DNA of 64,000 nt from Salvelinus alpinus (taxonomy: Eukaryota; Chordata; Actinopteri; Salmoniformes; Salmonidae): the NCBI RefSeq assembly GCF_045679555.1, contig NC_092094.1:14894612-14958611 (forward strand), read 5' to 3'. The notes under the pieces are model-generated. The model saw only the letters and a list, made by a program, of their open reading frames with translations. It was not told the origin of the DNA and made no database searches. The position numbers and the translations under genes are program-made. Each line of letters starts with the position of its first letter. Positions within the stretch are counted from its first letter, which is position 1. This document shows positions 37,483 to 57,913 of this stretch, one piece after another.

Positions 37483-37624
37483 GTAGCACTACTACTACTA
37501 CTACTACTGTAGCACTACTACTACTACTACTACTACTGTAGCACCACTAACTACTACTACTACTACTACTACTACTGTAGCACCACTAACCACCACTACT
37601 ACTACTACTACTGTAGCACCACTA

Positions 37625-37657
<33 letters not shown>

Positions 37658-37669
37658 GTAGCACCACTA

Positions 37670-37711
<42 letters not shown>

Positions 37712-38048
37712 GTAGCACCACTAACTACTACTACTACTACTACTACTGTAGCACCACTAACCACTACTACTACTACTACTACTACTGTAGCACCACTAAC
37801 CACTACTACTACTACTACTACTACTACTGTAGCACCACTAACCACTACTACTACTACTACTACTACTACTGTAGCACCACTAACCACTACTACTACTACT
37901 ACTACTACTACTGTAGCACCACTAACCACTACTGTAGCACCACTAACCACTACTACTACTACTACTACTGTAGCACCACTAACCACTACTACTACTACTA
38001 CTACTACTACTGTAGCACCACTAACCACCACTACTACTACTACTACTA

Positions 38049-38086
<38 letters not shown>

Positions 38087-41000
38087 GTAGCACCACTAAC
38101 CACCACTACTACGCTTATAATGGTGCTACTTGAATGCTGATCGACGATCTCCTGGTTGTAAGATAACTGGTATAACGTTGCATTAAAAAGTATATGTTTC
38201 TGTTGTACATTTTATATTGTTCTTACTGACTCTCTCTCTCTCTCTTCCACAGTACCTGTTAGAAATGAAAAGTTTAATACTGCCCCCAGAGCACATTCTG
38301 AAGCGAGGGGACAGTGAGGCCATAGCCTACGCCTTCTTTCACCTGCAGCACTGGAAGAGGGTGGAGGGGGCCCTTAACCTGCTCCACTGTACCTGGGAGG
38401 GCAGTGCGTAACACACACACACAACATCCGCTTTACCTCATACGCCATAACTTCATTGTGTTACACATTGCCTTTACTCTGTAACACACACATGCACACA
38501 TTTTGAGGGCAGTGAGTACAACACACATTTTCAGGTTTTTCTAATGGTACACTACACTTCTGAGGTGAACATGAAACCTTTGTACCCGACTGAACCTATT
38601 CTGACTCCTGTGTCCTCTTTCCTCCCCAGCTTTTAGAATGATCCCCTACCCTCTGGAGAAAGGACACCTCTTCTACCCATACCCCATCTGCACAGAGACC
38701 GCAGACAGAGAGCTGCTACCAAGTAAGAGACGCTCTGGATTCAACTGAGTGTGCGGTGTGTTGACCTTCTGTATTTCTCTCATGTGGAAGCAGTGTTTTG
38801 TGAGGTGTCTGTGTACAAATCAAATATTATTTGTTACATGCTTGGCAAACATCAGGTGTAGACTATCAGTGAAATGCTTACTGACGGCCCTTCCCAACAA
38901 TGCAGAGAGAAACAAATTAATAGGAATTAATAAAGAAATAATAACACAAGGAATTAATACACAATGATTAATGATAACTTGGCTACAGTGCATTCGGAAA
39001 GTATTCAGACCCTTCACTTTTTCCACATTTTGTTACATTACAGCCTTATTCTAAAATATATAGCGTTTTTTCCCTCATTAATCTACACATAATAATACCC
39101 CATAATGACAAAAGAAAAAACAGGTTTTTAGAAATGTTATTTAAATAAAATTAAAACTTACATACGTATTCAAACCTTTATTCAGTACTTTGTTGAAGCA
39201 CCTTTGGCATTGATTACAGCCTTGAGTCTTCTTGGGTATGTCGCTACAAGTTTAGAACACCTGTATTTGGGGAGTTTCTCCCGTTCGTCTCTGCAGATCC
39301 CCTCAAGCTCTGTCAGGTTGGATGGGGAGCGTCACTGCACAGCTATTTTCATGTCTCTCCAGAGCTGTTCGATCGGGTTCAAGTCCGGGCTCTGGCTGGG
39401 CCACTCAAGGACATTCAGAGACATGTCCCGAAGCCACTCCTGTGTTGTCTTGGCTGTGGGCTTGGGGTCGTTGTCCTGTTGGAAGGTGAATCTTCACCCC
39501 AGTCTGAGGTCCTGAGCTCTCTGAAGCAGGTTTTCATCAAAGATCTTTCTGTACTTTGCTCTGTTCATCTTTCTGTCCATCCTGTCTCTCAGTTCCTGCC
39601 ACTGAAAAACATCTCCACAGCATGATTCTGCCATCGCCATGCTTCACCGTAGGGATGGTGCCATGTTTCCTCCAGACATGACGCTTGGCATTCAGGCCAA
39701 AGAGTTCAATCTGGTTTCATCAGAGCAGAGAGTCCGTTAGGTGCCTTTTTCACATCCGTTACACTGTCATGTACCTTTTACTGACGAGTGACTTCTGTCT
39801 GGCCACTCTACCATAAAGGCCTGATTGGTGGAGTGCTGCAGAGATGTTTGTCCTTCTGGAAGGTTCTCCCATCTCCACAGAGGAACTCTGGAGCTCTGCC
39901 ATAATGACCATCTGGTTCTTGGTCACCTCCCTGACCAAGACCCTTCTCCCCCGATTGCTCAGTTTGGCCGGCGGCCAGTTCTAAGAAGAGCCTTGGTGGT
40001 TCCATACTTCCATTTAAGAATGATGGAGGCTACTGTGTTCTTGGTACCCTTCCCCAGATCTGTGCCTCGACACAATCCTGTCTCGGAGCTCAACGGACAA
40101 TTCCTTCGACCTCATGGCTTGGCTTTTACTCTGACATGCACTGTCAACTTTGGGACCTTATATAGACAGGTGTGTGCCTTTCCAAATCATGTCCAATCAA
40201 TTGAATTCATCACAGGTGGACTCCAAGTTGTAGAAACACCAAGGATGATCCTGAGCTCAATTTTGAGTCTCATAGCAAAGGGTCTGAATACTTATGTAAA
40301 TAAGGTATTTCTGTTTTTATTTATTGATACATTTGCAAAAATGTCTGAACCTGTTTCCGCTTTGTCATTATGCGGTATTGTGTGTAGATTGATGAGATTT
40401 TTTTTTTTTTTTAATCTATTATAGAATAAGGCTGTAACGTAACAAAATGTGGAAAAAGTCAAGGGGGTCTGAATACTTTCCGAATGCACTGTACACGGGG
40501 TACCAGTAGCGAGTCAATGTTCAGGGGTATGAGGTAATACTGTGTGTGTGAATAAAGTATGTACAGTGTGTTGATGCTCTCTATCTCATGTGGAAGCAGT
40601 GTTTCATGAGGTGTCGGTGTATCCTAAGAAGGAGCTGCCGTTCTTCATCCTTTTCACGGCTGGTCTCTGCTCCTTCACCGCCATGCTGGCCCTGCTAACA
40701 CACCAGTTCCCCGAGCTCATGGGAGTCTTCGCTAAAGCGGTGAGTCTCCTGCACCGGTCGCTTTCACACTCGTACACATACCAGTTCCCTTTGTAAGCCA
40801 AGTCCCCATCCCCAATAAGGTTATTTGCATTCAGATTCTTCGTAAGGTGGCCATTCATTTTGTTGCGTTCTTCTGAAATGTCCTGTACAGAGGTTGTCAT
40901 TGGGTCATTTTTGTTTTGACTGTAACAACCATAGATTTGCTTTTATCTGAAGTCTGGATGACAGGAGACTAGGCATGCTCTATACAAGGTCCTATATCAA

Positions 41001-43059
41001 TGCAAGTTCTTGTAGATCAGTGGTGATGCAGGGAAGGAAATACGTAAAGGAAGCAGCTTCAAACTATTGAATCCAACCCCTAGAACCTACACAGGCCCTG
41101 TCCTATCTACCAGTGGAGGGCATTCTCCTCGACGTGATGTTCTTCCTCAGCAGGCCTGTGCTGTCACTCCCCTGGAATGTGTGTGAGCTCATCTCTCTGC
41201 TCCTGGTGGGACTCCATCAGCAGCTACCATCTCCTCTGCAGGGGCTTGCTCTGCTCTGGCCATGCACTGTTTTAGTTGGGTGCTGATGACACACACACAC
41301 TTTATTTGAATCCACAAATCACATTACAGTCGAGAATGATTCAAAGGTCACGGATATCTGGACATAGAAAGCACCTTCACCATGAAGCTAGGCTGCTCAC
41401 GACCGCTACAACGGCGCAGTACCTCGCTAGCTGCTTTGCCTTTGTCCTATGTAGCCCTGCAATCTGAAGGCCACGTACTGTCAGCCTATGTTTCCACTCA
41501 TAACCAAGGCTGTTTAGGCGTGACAAGGGGCTTAGCAGCAAAGGTATGCTTCATGTAGATGTCAAAGCAACCTACTTCCAAATTAGCACCCCCTTCTGGC
41601 CTCCCTCCACAACAACAATATCTGACATATTTGGTATACAAGAAAACACAACACATCTTCATCAACATCAGCCTCCTCTGACGAGAATGTTTGAATATGC
41701 ACTGATGGCGGTACTGCCCGTTTCATCTCACTAGCTATATGGTCAATGAGGCGGTCATGTCTAGATATATGTAAGGCGGCAGGTAGCCTAGTGGTTAGAG
41801 CGTTTGGCCAGTAACCGAAAGGTTGCTAGATCGAATCCCCGAGCTGACAAGGTAAAAATCTGCTGTTCTGTCCCTGAACAAGGCAGTTAACCCACTGTTC
41901 CTAGGCTGTCATTGAAAATAAGAATTTGTTCTCAACTGACTTGCCTAGTTAAATAAAGGTTACATATGTACTGGTCCTTATATGAACCATTAACAATATT
42001 TGCAACAGACACATTATGTGAGATACAAAACAGATCATGGTTTGCAGGGTACCAGAGTGCTAGGTTGTATTTAGTTGGTAGAACCTGCATCCTCGCCTTA
42101 ACGGTGAAGGTGAGTATGTTCTTGCCAATAGAAACATTCTGGTATACGTAATGAGAGACAGAATGGTCAGACACACTCTGATCCACTTCCAAGACAAACT
42201 AATCAGCATCTGGTTTACATGCAAGGGTAGAGGCACAGTTCCTCCCTTCCTTAAAGTAAGCACTGATCTAATATGATTGAATGGATGAAAACATGACTTG
42301 GCTTTCACCTATCGAATCATGTCAGATCAGTGGTTTCTGCCAAGGAAAGACGGAAGGAAGTAAAGGTGCATCTTCAAAGCATTGGAACAGGGCCTCTCTC
42401 CCTTTTAGCATGTAAACAAGGCGCTTGTTCCATCTCTCCCTGACAGCCTTTTATCTGCCATCAGACAAAGCCAAACCTCCATCACCCTCAATCCCTCTGA
42501 GGGAGCCCCTATCCCCCACACTGCATGTTGCCAAAACACATCAGAGAGGAGAGCGAGGGTGGTGTGAACAGAGAGGGAGCAAAATAACATCAGAGGGGAG
42601 AAGGATGAAGGAGAGATGAATGGGGAGCTGACAGAGTCCACTACCACTCTTAGGGGTTAGAGCACAGTCAGTAGTCAACATACCTGGTAGACAAGTTCTG
42701 GTTCTGCCCCATTGAGCACAGTACCTAAATTGGCATGCTATGGTGCTCCTATCATGGTCCTCTAGCTATCATTTGAGGCCAACGACAACCCACAGTAGCT
42801 ACCTTGAAATGCGCAGAGCTTCAGTAAAGATGGGTACATTCTCAACTAGAATGTTATGGTGCACCTATCATACAGTACCTTGACATGTTCAGGAAGAAAT
42901 CTGGTTGCAATGGTTCTACTAGGAAGTGGTGTGTGTGTTCTAACATCACGTCTCTGTATGTAGTTTCTTAGCACCCTGTTTGCTCCTCTGAACTTCATCA
43001 TGGAGAAAGTGGAGAGCATCCTGCCATCCAGTCTGTGGCACCAGCTCACACGCATCTGA
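19288..43059 (+). CDS. st7: Suppressor of tumorigenicity 7 protein (14 coding exons; first coding exon not in view)
   Basis: Joining 19288-19370, 20859-21018, 23101-23155, 23625-23740, 24375-24450, 26000-26154, 26393-26490, 27149-27263, 27638-27710, 28044-28146, 38253-38403, 38630-38722, 40600-40739 and 42964-43059 gives 1514 bases in one frame, about 503 residues plus stop. All introns are GT-AG and all phases agree. The protein matches the vertebrate ST7 family almost residue for residue in stretches such as [18 protein letters not shown] and [22 protein letters not shown]7 is a multi-pass membrane protein with TPR-like helical repeats, linked in mammals to growth control; its biochemical role is not settled. 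A hydrophobic segment ([18 protein letters not shown]) opens the visible part, and another ([17 protein letters not shown]) lies near the end. The C-terminus (SLWHQLTRI) corresponds to the shorter known isoform type. The N-terminal roughly 50 residues, including the first membrane span, should come from an exon to the left. The gene converges with wnt2, as in other vertebrates. Confidence 0.96.
19388..19436 (-). repeat. Orphan L2/SINE 3'-tail fragment
   Basis: Read on the minus strand, AAGTCGCTTTGGATAAATGT followed by GCTAAATG is the conserved tail shared by L2-type LINEs and their SINEs. No head is attached. Confidence 0.55.
19845..20012 (-). mobile_element. tRNA-derived SINE with L2-type tail (V-SINE-like)
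   Basis: The minus strand begins near 20012 with a tRNA-like A box (GTGGCTCAGTGGGTAAGAG), then a B-box-like segment (GTGTTGTGGGATTAATTCCC), and ends with CTTTGGATACAAATCTTCTG and CTAAATG, an L2-type tail. It is diverged and lies in st7 intron 2. Confidence 0.65.
20013..20858. other. End of st7 intron 2
   Basis: Non-coding; a TG dinucleotide run is at 20429-20448. Nothing else was recognised. Confidence 0.6.
20859..21018 (+). CDS. st7: st7 coding exon 3
   Basis: Acceptor CCTGTCAG and donor GTAAGACT. It encodes [14 protein letters not shown], then the serine- and asparagine-rich loop ([16 protein letters not shown]) that varies between species in this family. Confidence 0.95.
21111..22286. 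repeat. 45-bp VNTR, about 26 copies, in st7 intron 3
   Basis: A head-to-tail array of a 45-bp unit starting CAGTGAGCGTTCACCAGAGT. Only two single-base variants stand out (near 21308 and 21472). Such uniformity suggests recent expansion or gene-conversion-like homogenisation. The copy number in the assembly may be approximate. Confidence 0.97.
22287..23100. other. Rest of st7 intron 3
   Basis: Non-coding. ORFs of about 90-110 codons between 22311 and 22770 show no recognisable motif. The stretch 22340-22600 (ACACGATATCTCAGACAGCA) may be an old dispersed repeat of unknown class. Confidence 0.45.
23101..23155 (+). CDS. st7: st7 coding exon 4
   Basis: Acceptor TTCCCTCAG and donor GTGAGTCA. This 55-base exon encodes [19 protein letters not shown] with both end codons split; it is invariant in the family. 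Confidence 0.95.
23392..23575. repeat. CT-rich imperfect tandem repeat
   Basis: Four imperfect copies of a unit of about 25-28 bases built on CTCTCTTTCATTCTAGATCT, in st7 intron 4. The pyrimidine-rich strand and repeated TCTAG-type sites lie just before the exon at 23625. Confidence 0.75.
23625..23740 (+). CDS. st7: st7 coding exon 5
   Basis: Acceptor CTACCAG and donor GTAAGGAA. It encodes [20 protein letters not shown] and [13 protein letters not shown]. The frame stays open into the repeat that follows, but the donor and the phase match to the next exon show where it ends. Confidence 0.96.
23746..24245. repeat. CA-rich VNTR in st7 intron 5
   Basis: It starts five bases after the exon 5 donor. 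The left part has 19-bp units (ACACATCGCCCAGAGACGC); further right, CA runs alternate with CACTGCACCCAGAGA or CAGCACCCAGAGAG. Long ORFs on both strands here are repeat artefacts. Confidence 0.93.
24375..24450 (+). CDS. st7: st7 coding exon 6
   Basis: Acceptor TTTTTAG and donor GTGAGTAG. It encodes [20 protein letters not shown] followed by SLELED, with split codons at both ends. Confidence 0.95.
24768..25913 (-). mobile_element. Tc1-like transposon remnant carrying a SINE insertion
   Basis: The left end (CACTACATGACCAAAAGTAT) and right end (ATACTTTTGTATATATACTG) are inverted and bordered by TA. The minus strand encodes decayed transposase: [19 protein letters not shown] at about 25310-25250 and QHDNSPVHK then [11 protein letters not shown] at about 25125-25010. 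The glutamate expected after NP in the last catalytic motif is lost. A HpaI-type SINE interrupts the N-terminal side. It lies in st7 intron 6. Confidence 0.85.
25464..25656 (+). mobile_element. HpaI-type tRNA-derived SINE
   Basis: GGGGCGGCAGGTAGCCTAGT (A box) and GGTTGCTAGATCGAATCCCC (B box) form the tRNA-like head, followed by the conserved body (CTGTTCCTAGGCCGTCATTG) and tail (TGCCTAGTTAAATAAAGGTT). This family is confined to salmonids and is the clearest clue to the host. Confidence 0.93.
26000..26154 (+). CDS. st7: st7 coding exon 7
   Basis: Acceptor CCTGTCAG and donor GTGAGTAC. It encodes [20 protein letters not shown] and [20 protein letters not shown], part of the TPR-like helical region. 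Confidence 0.96.
26393..26490 (+). CDS. st7: st7 coding exon 8
   Basis: Acceptor TTTCTCTCAG and donor GTAAGTAC. It encodes [20 protein letters not shown] and [13 protein letters not shown]. Confidence 0.96.
26731..26907 (+). mobile_element. tRNA-derived SINE with L2-type tail
   Basis: The tRNA-like head has an A-box-like region near AGCCTAGCAGTTAAGAGC and a B box at GGTCGCTGGTTTGAATCC. The tail (GTCGCTCTGGTTAAGAGTGT then CTGCTAAATGACTC) is nearly the same as the 3' end of the LINE at 4830-8959. It lies in st7 intron 8. Confidence 0.85.
27149..27263 (+). CDS. st7: st7 coding exon 9
   Basis: Acceptor TGTTTTCCAG and donor GTAAGACA. It encodes [20 protein letters not shown] and [18 protein letters not shown]. 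Confidence 0.96.
27638..27710 (+). CDS. st7: st7 coding exon 10
   Basis: Acceptor CTCCCCACAG and donor GTGAGTAT. It encodes [20 protein letters not shown] and AVSDK. Confidence 0.96.
28044..28146 (+). CDS. st7: st7 coding exon 11
   Basis: Acceptor CCCCATGCAG and donor GTAAGACA. It encodes [20 protein letters not shown] and [15 protein letters not shown] 10.1-kb intron follows, mostly triplet repeats and transposons. Confidence 0.96.
28147..29545. other. First part of st7 intron 11
   Basis: Non-coding. A decayed tRNA-like SINE head may lie at 28519-28601 (GCGCCTGAGTGGTGCAACGG), and a similar trace near 28896 (GGCTCCTGAGTGGCGCAC). Otherwise AT-rich and unremarkable. Confidence 0.45.
29546..29773 (-). 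mobile_element. Truncated end of a Sleeping Beauty-type transposon
   Basis: About 225 bases match, inverted, the left arm of the elements at 2547 and 49931, including both TGTAAACTTCTGAC repeats of the IR/DR structure. The outer end (ATGTAAACTTCTGACTTCAA) runs straight into the triplet array. No transposase remains. Confidence 0.85.
29774..32100. repeat. TAC-triplet array, block 1 (st7 intron 11)
   Basis: Runs of (TAC)4-15 alternate with short spacers, mostly TGTAGAACCCGT or TGTAGCACCCGT, making a loose higher-order repeat of about 27-45 bases. From 31300 the strand sense flips to GTA runs and back again, twice. The ORFs of about 500 codons (threonine-, tyrosine- or valine-rich) exist because both triplet and spacer keep frame; there is no start context, splice signal or family match to support a protein. 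Confidence 0.95.
32107..32398 (+). mobile_element. Tc1-like fragment without ends
   Basis: GTCTCAAGTTTTGAGGGAGC and the following 150 bases match the element at 54715-55490 and, inverted, the one at 60794-61431. The terminal repeats are missing. It includes a remnant of the transposase N-terminus (ATGATGACTGCAGGAATGTC). Confidence 0.75.
32404..33875 (-). mobile_element. Tc1-like transposon, nearly intact
   Basis: The element is 1472 bp. Its ends, AACTCAGCAAAAAAAGAAAC and the inverted GAAATCTCTTTTTCAGG side closing in TTTTTTTGCTGAGTT, are bordered by TA on both sides. It holds one transposase gene on the minus strand with a single premature stop. It separates triplet-array blocks in st7 intron 11. 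Confidence 0.93.
32585..33604 (-). pseudogene. Tc1-like transposase, full length but with one nonsense codon
   Basis: The frame is 340 codons from ATG at 33604 to TGA at 32587-32585, the usual length of the family. It is interrupted only by TAG at 32812-32810 (codon 265), where relatives have tryptophan in the [10 protein letters not shown] motif. Helix-turn-helix DNA binding is in the N-terminal 110 residues ([20 protein letters not shown]). The catalytic acids are in view: D151 (LFTDELRF), D241 (LQHDNATSH) and E276 (NPIEHVWD), the DD34E spacing. The stop removes E276, so the product would be dead unless the stop is read through. The lack of other damage suggests a young copy. Confidence 0.92.
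33876..34064. repeat. TAC-triplet array, block 2, with a hAT fragment
   Basis: Short TAC runs surround 33928-34014, which starts CAGTGGTGGAAAAAGTACCC and is the left end of a hAT-type MITE also found, more complete, at 35602-36080. Confidence 0.8.
34065..35515. mobile_element. Non-autonomous DNA transposon with inverted ends
   Basis: AGAGGTCGACCGATTAATCG at the left and AATCGGTCGACCTCT at the right are inverted copies. The inside is about 1.4 kb, AT-rich, with no transposase. Both sides border TAC triplets, so it landed inside the array. The superfamily cannot be settled from the window, since triplets on both sides hide the target duplication. Confidence 0.75.
35516..35601. repeat. TAC-triplet array, block 3
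   Basis: A short piece of the array with TGTAGCAC spacers between two transposons. Confidence 0.85.
35602..36080. mobile_element. hAT-type MITE, left end damaged
   Basis: The right end (TTAAGTACTTTACACCACTG) is the inverse of the CAGTGGTGGAAAAAGTAC end seen at 33928. The left end has lost its first bases. The body contains many AAGTA and TACTTAAG runs and no ORF. Confidence 0.75.
36081..38115. repeat. TAC-triplet array, block 4
   Basis: Runs of (TAC)3-17 are separated by TGCAGCACCACTAAC or TGTAGCACCACTAAC, different spacers from block 1. The right third has uniform TGTAGC spacers. The valine-rich minus-strand ORFs of about 400 and 200 codons are repeat artefacts. Confidence 0.95.
38253..38403 (+). 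CDS. st7: st7 coding exon 12
   Basis: Acceptor CTCTTCCACAG after a CT run and donor GTGCGTAA, a slightly weak donor. It encodes [20 protein letters not shown] and [20 protein letters not shown]. Confidence 0.96.
38630..38722 (+). CDS. st7: st7 coding exon 13
   Basis: Acceptor CCTCCCCAG and donor GTAAGAGA. It encodes [20 protein letters not shown] and [11 protein letters not shown]; the last base starts a codon finished in exon 14. Confidence 0.96.
38757..38816. repeat. Duplicated copy of the st7 exon 14 acceptor region (decoy)
   Basis: About 60 bases (CATGTGGAAGCAGTGTTTTG near the middle) match 40568-40626, which holds the real acceptor and the first bases of exon 14. The two copies flank a LINE fragment on its left and right ends, so this is best read as a long target-site duplication. 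This copy has changes in the coding part and runs into LINE sequence. Confidence 0.8.
38817..40567 (-). mobile_element. LINE 3'-end fragment split by a Tc1-like transposon
   Basis: On the minus strand the fragment ends in ATTTGATTTGT next to 38816, the usual end of this LINE family, and carries AGCATTTCACTGATAGTCTA. Its other part lies at 40492-40567 (GGGTACCAGTAGCGAGTCAA on the plus strand). The Tc1 element at 38986-40491 sits between them. Confidence 0.75.
38986..40491 (-). mobile_element. Tc1-like transposon, inactive (family A, copy 1)
   Basis: Ends CAGTGCATTCGGAAAGTATT and AATACTTTCCGAATGCACTG are perfect inverses bordered by TA. The minus strand contains a heavily shifted transposase (fragments near 40005-39808 and 39700-39400). 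The same family occurs at 45996 and 59138. Confidence 0.9.
40600..40739 (+). CDS. st7: st7 coding exon 14
   Basis: Acceptor GTGGAAGCAG and donor GTGAGTCT. It encodes [20 protein letters not shown] and [20 protein letters not shown], including a hydrophobic span. The first codon, split with exon 13, reads ATG (methionine), where mammals have serine as I recall. Confidence 0.96.
40740..42963. other. st7 intron 14
   Basis: Non-coding except for a SINE at 41774-41966. I looked for the alternative ST7 C-terminal exon known from mammals and did not see it. Confidence 0.5.
41774..41966 (+). mobile_element. HpaI-type tRNA-derived SINE
   Basis: The head GGCGGCAGGTAGCCTAGTGG, B box GGTTGCTAGATCGAATCCCC and tail GCCTAGTTAAATAAAGGTTA match the copy at 25464-25656 closely. 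Confidence 0.93.
42964..43059 (+). CDS. st7: st7 last coding exon
   Basis: Acceptor CTCTGTATGTAG, then [20 protein letters not shown] and [11 protein letters not shown] followed by TGA. This is the C-terminus of the shorter known ST7 isoform type. Confidence 0.96.
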   Translation, partial: FLSTLFAPLNFIMEKVESILPSSLWHQLTRI

Positions 43060-43288
43060 CCGGGTCCGACTGGACTGAACCAGACTGACTGACACACCCT
43101 TTGTGCCAAGATCATGGATTAGACGGACAGAGGATGGAGGAGACGAGAAAAGGGAAACATTCTGAATCGATTTTGACTTTATTTGATATGTTCAATTTTG
43201 TTTTAAAATCTCATGTAAAAAATGTTTTTTTGTTATACAAAAAAAGGTGATCAATTGGCATCATTAAAAAAGTGAAAAAAAATACCAA

Positions 43289-43294
43289 AATAAA
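43289..43294 (+). terminator. st7: Likely st7 polyadenylation signal
   Basis: AATAAA lies 230 bases after the st7 stop, followed by a GT-rich stretch (TTTGTGTATTG). No stronger signal lies between. Confidence 0.7.
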
Positions 43295-43683
43295 GGACTT
43301 TGTGTATTGCTGCAACTTCTACTACACCATTTTGATTGTCAAGCATATCACAACTGTAATAAATATTCCCGTGGGCCATAAGTGGCGTTCAGGTGACTAA
43401 AGCATGTCTTGTAACTGGCTGGTTGAGGACAGGGGTGTATGGTCAGGTCTATCAATTTCCATAAACTATACACTAAACTTTTAAATTACATAAAGTTTGT
43501 ATTTACATATAAAAATTTGAATACATTTCAGAAAAGTTTTTTGGGTTATTGAGAGAGCAAATAAATATAATGGAATGTGAGGGAAGAACAAAATGAGATT
43601 GTAAGGTGTTCTTGGTGCAATAGCCTACAGGGGGCGTCAAACCCTGATGCTTCTTAGTCAGGTGCAAGTCAGACTGATTTGGC

Positions 43684-43790
43684 GCTATGTCCAAAATCCA
43701 CCCTATTCACTAGTTAGTGCACTACTGTTGATCAGGGCCTGGTCAAAAGTAGTGCACCATAGGAAATAGGTTGCCATTTCAGACCAAATC
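43684..43790. repeat. Palindromic dispersed repeat remnant
   Basis: TAGTGCACTACTGTTGATCA and GGTCAAAAGTAGTGCACCAT form imperfect inverted halves of a repeat frequent in salmonid DNA. It lies between the ends of st7 and wnt2, close to the wnt2 stop. Confidence 0.55.
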
Positions 43791-43830
43791 TGGATAAGCG
43801 GTTGGTTGGTGGTATAGTGGTGCACTGTGG

Positions 43831-56335
<12,505 letters not shown>

Positions 56336-56974
56336 ATTATTAAAATGTTGTCGTTGTGCACATTCAGGCACCTGTACTGACCATTTCCATGGGTAGAAAA
56401 GAACACAGGCGCGCGTCAAACAGGAGTCTACAGCCTCTCGATTGCACCAATCAAAGTTCTGCTCTGTCTTGCATTAAAACTCGATAATCAAAAGAGGTTT
56501 ACCGCCTGGATGGAGCTTTGCGCGTAAAAAAATGACAATGATTATGGTAAAGAAGCGCATACGATATTGGGTCGATCTAAAGTTAACAAAGATTTGCAGT
56601 GTAAAGATAGGCAAATGATCGTCTGCTATCAGGTTTAAATTGCTTACACAAGGGGTGGGCGCAGTCCTGTCTCAGGAATGAGGTGAAGAAATTAGATGTC
56701 TGAAAGTATCTGTTCAGGCTAGCTTGACACCAGACACAAGCTTGGCCGATTTCCAAGCGGCAAGATGTAGAATGTGGTACAACGTGGTGCGTTAAACCCT
56801 GAGTGTTTTAACAAAAACATTTGACGTGTTTGGGAGGAACTGGTGCGCGCAAACGCGTTTAGTTATGGTTATGCCTATAACGCCCAAATGCCAAATATTC
56901 CAGAAACTCACAGCCATGACGCCATATTATGCACACTGATTAAATATTAGATGTGGAGATAGGCCCTTGAATAA
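56336..56974 (-). promoter_or_regulatory. wnt2: wnt2 upstream region
   Basis: Contains an inverted CCAAT and an overlapping TCF/LEF-type site (ATCAAAG on the plus strand at 56450-56456) about 115 bases upstream of the ATG. No clear TATA box was identified. Transcription start unknown. Confidence 0.35.
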
Positions 56975-57913
56975 CCCTTCTGTTATGTTCGTTTCATGTT
57001 AATTAATTATGTGTTCCCGGTCCAAAATGACCTCCCCATTATAGCTGATTATAAATCCAAAATAATACATATATTATCACCTCATGTTGTGCTAGATATT
57101 TTTATCAACTTAAGTTCTTGTGAACATTAAACGTTTTGAACTTCTATTTGCTATTTATGGCCTGTAGGCCTCATTGACCTGAGCTCATACAACTCGTTTT
57201 TGAGTAATAAAAGCATAATGTATGGATTAATTTGACTATAACAAATACTCAGATGAAACGTATTGTGCTATTTATCACAGACTACTTTGTGTCAAAGTTT
57301 ATCAAGGACTCTCTCCTCCTCACCAGTGTCATGATCAAAGATATGATCAAGAGCCTCACATACAGTATACCATTTGGTCATTGTGCTGCCACAGAATGAA
57401 TTGTGTGCAAGGCCTCAAAAAAGCTTTATATACCAGAGCTGCAGGAAAAGTTCTATATATTATTGAAACAATGTTGCGATTGTTTGTGAGAATGCCAACA
57501 GCTGTGGTTCCCAAGGGGGAAATATTCTATTGGGGAAAGGTTCCCATGGGGGTTGCCATGGAAGCCAAGAAGAGGAGGTGAGGTGTGTGTGTTTGCGCTC
57601 AAACACACATGCATGTGGGGGTCTGGGAGAGGAAGTGTGTTCATCTGATGAATGGGCATGTGCCTGAACTAAATTTTATACACAAATTGTAGCCTCACCC
57701 ATTCATTTCTAATGACCGGGAACACCACAGGTGTACAAAAGTTAAATAAAACACCCAAAATGTAATGAAAATCATCTAAATGTATTTTGTGTGTTCAGAT
57801 GCCCGAGTGTGGACAAAGTCATGGAACTTTATGACAATAAAATAAAATTAACTACATTTTTCAGAGAGAAAACTTGTAAATCGGTCAAATTCCACCGGAA
57901 CACAGCAGGAGGG
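56975..57913. mobile_element. piggyBac-like non-autonomous element
   Basis: CCCTTCTGTTATGTTCG at the left and CGGAACACAGCAGGAGGG at the right are inverted with a few mismatches, bordered by TTAA on the right (57914-57917) and ATAA on the left. A TTAA target and CCC ends are the piggyBac pattern. Small ORFs inside show no clear transposase. Confidence 0.6.

Noticed and set aside
36246-38106. Valine-rich minus-strand ORFs of 399 and 200 codons
   Set aside because: They are the minus-strand reading of the TAC array, with no start context and no splice support.
40740-42963. Alternative ST7 C-terminal exon known from mammals
   Set aside because: I looked for a matching reading in this intron and did not find one; it may be absent in fish or lie in a form I could not recognise.
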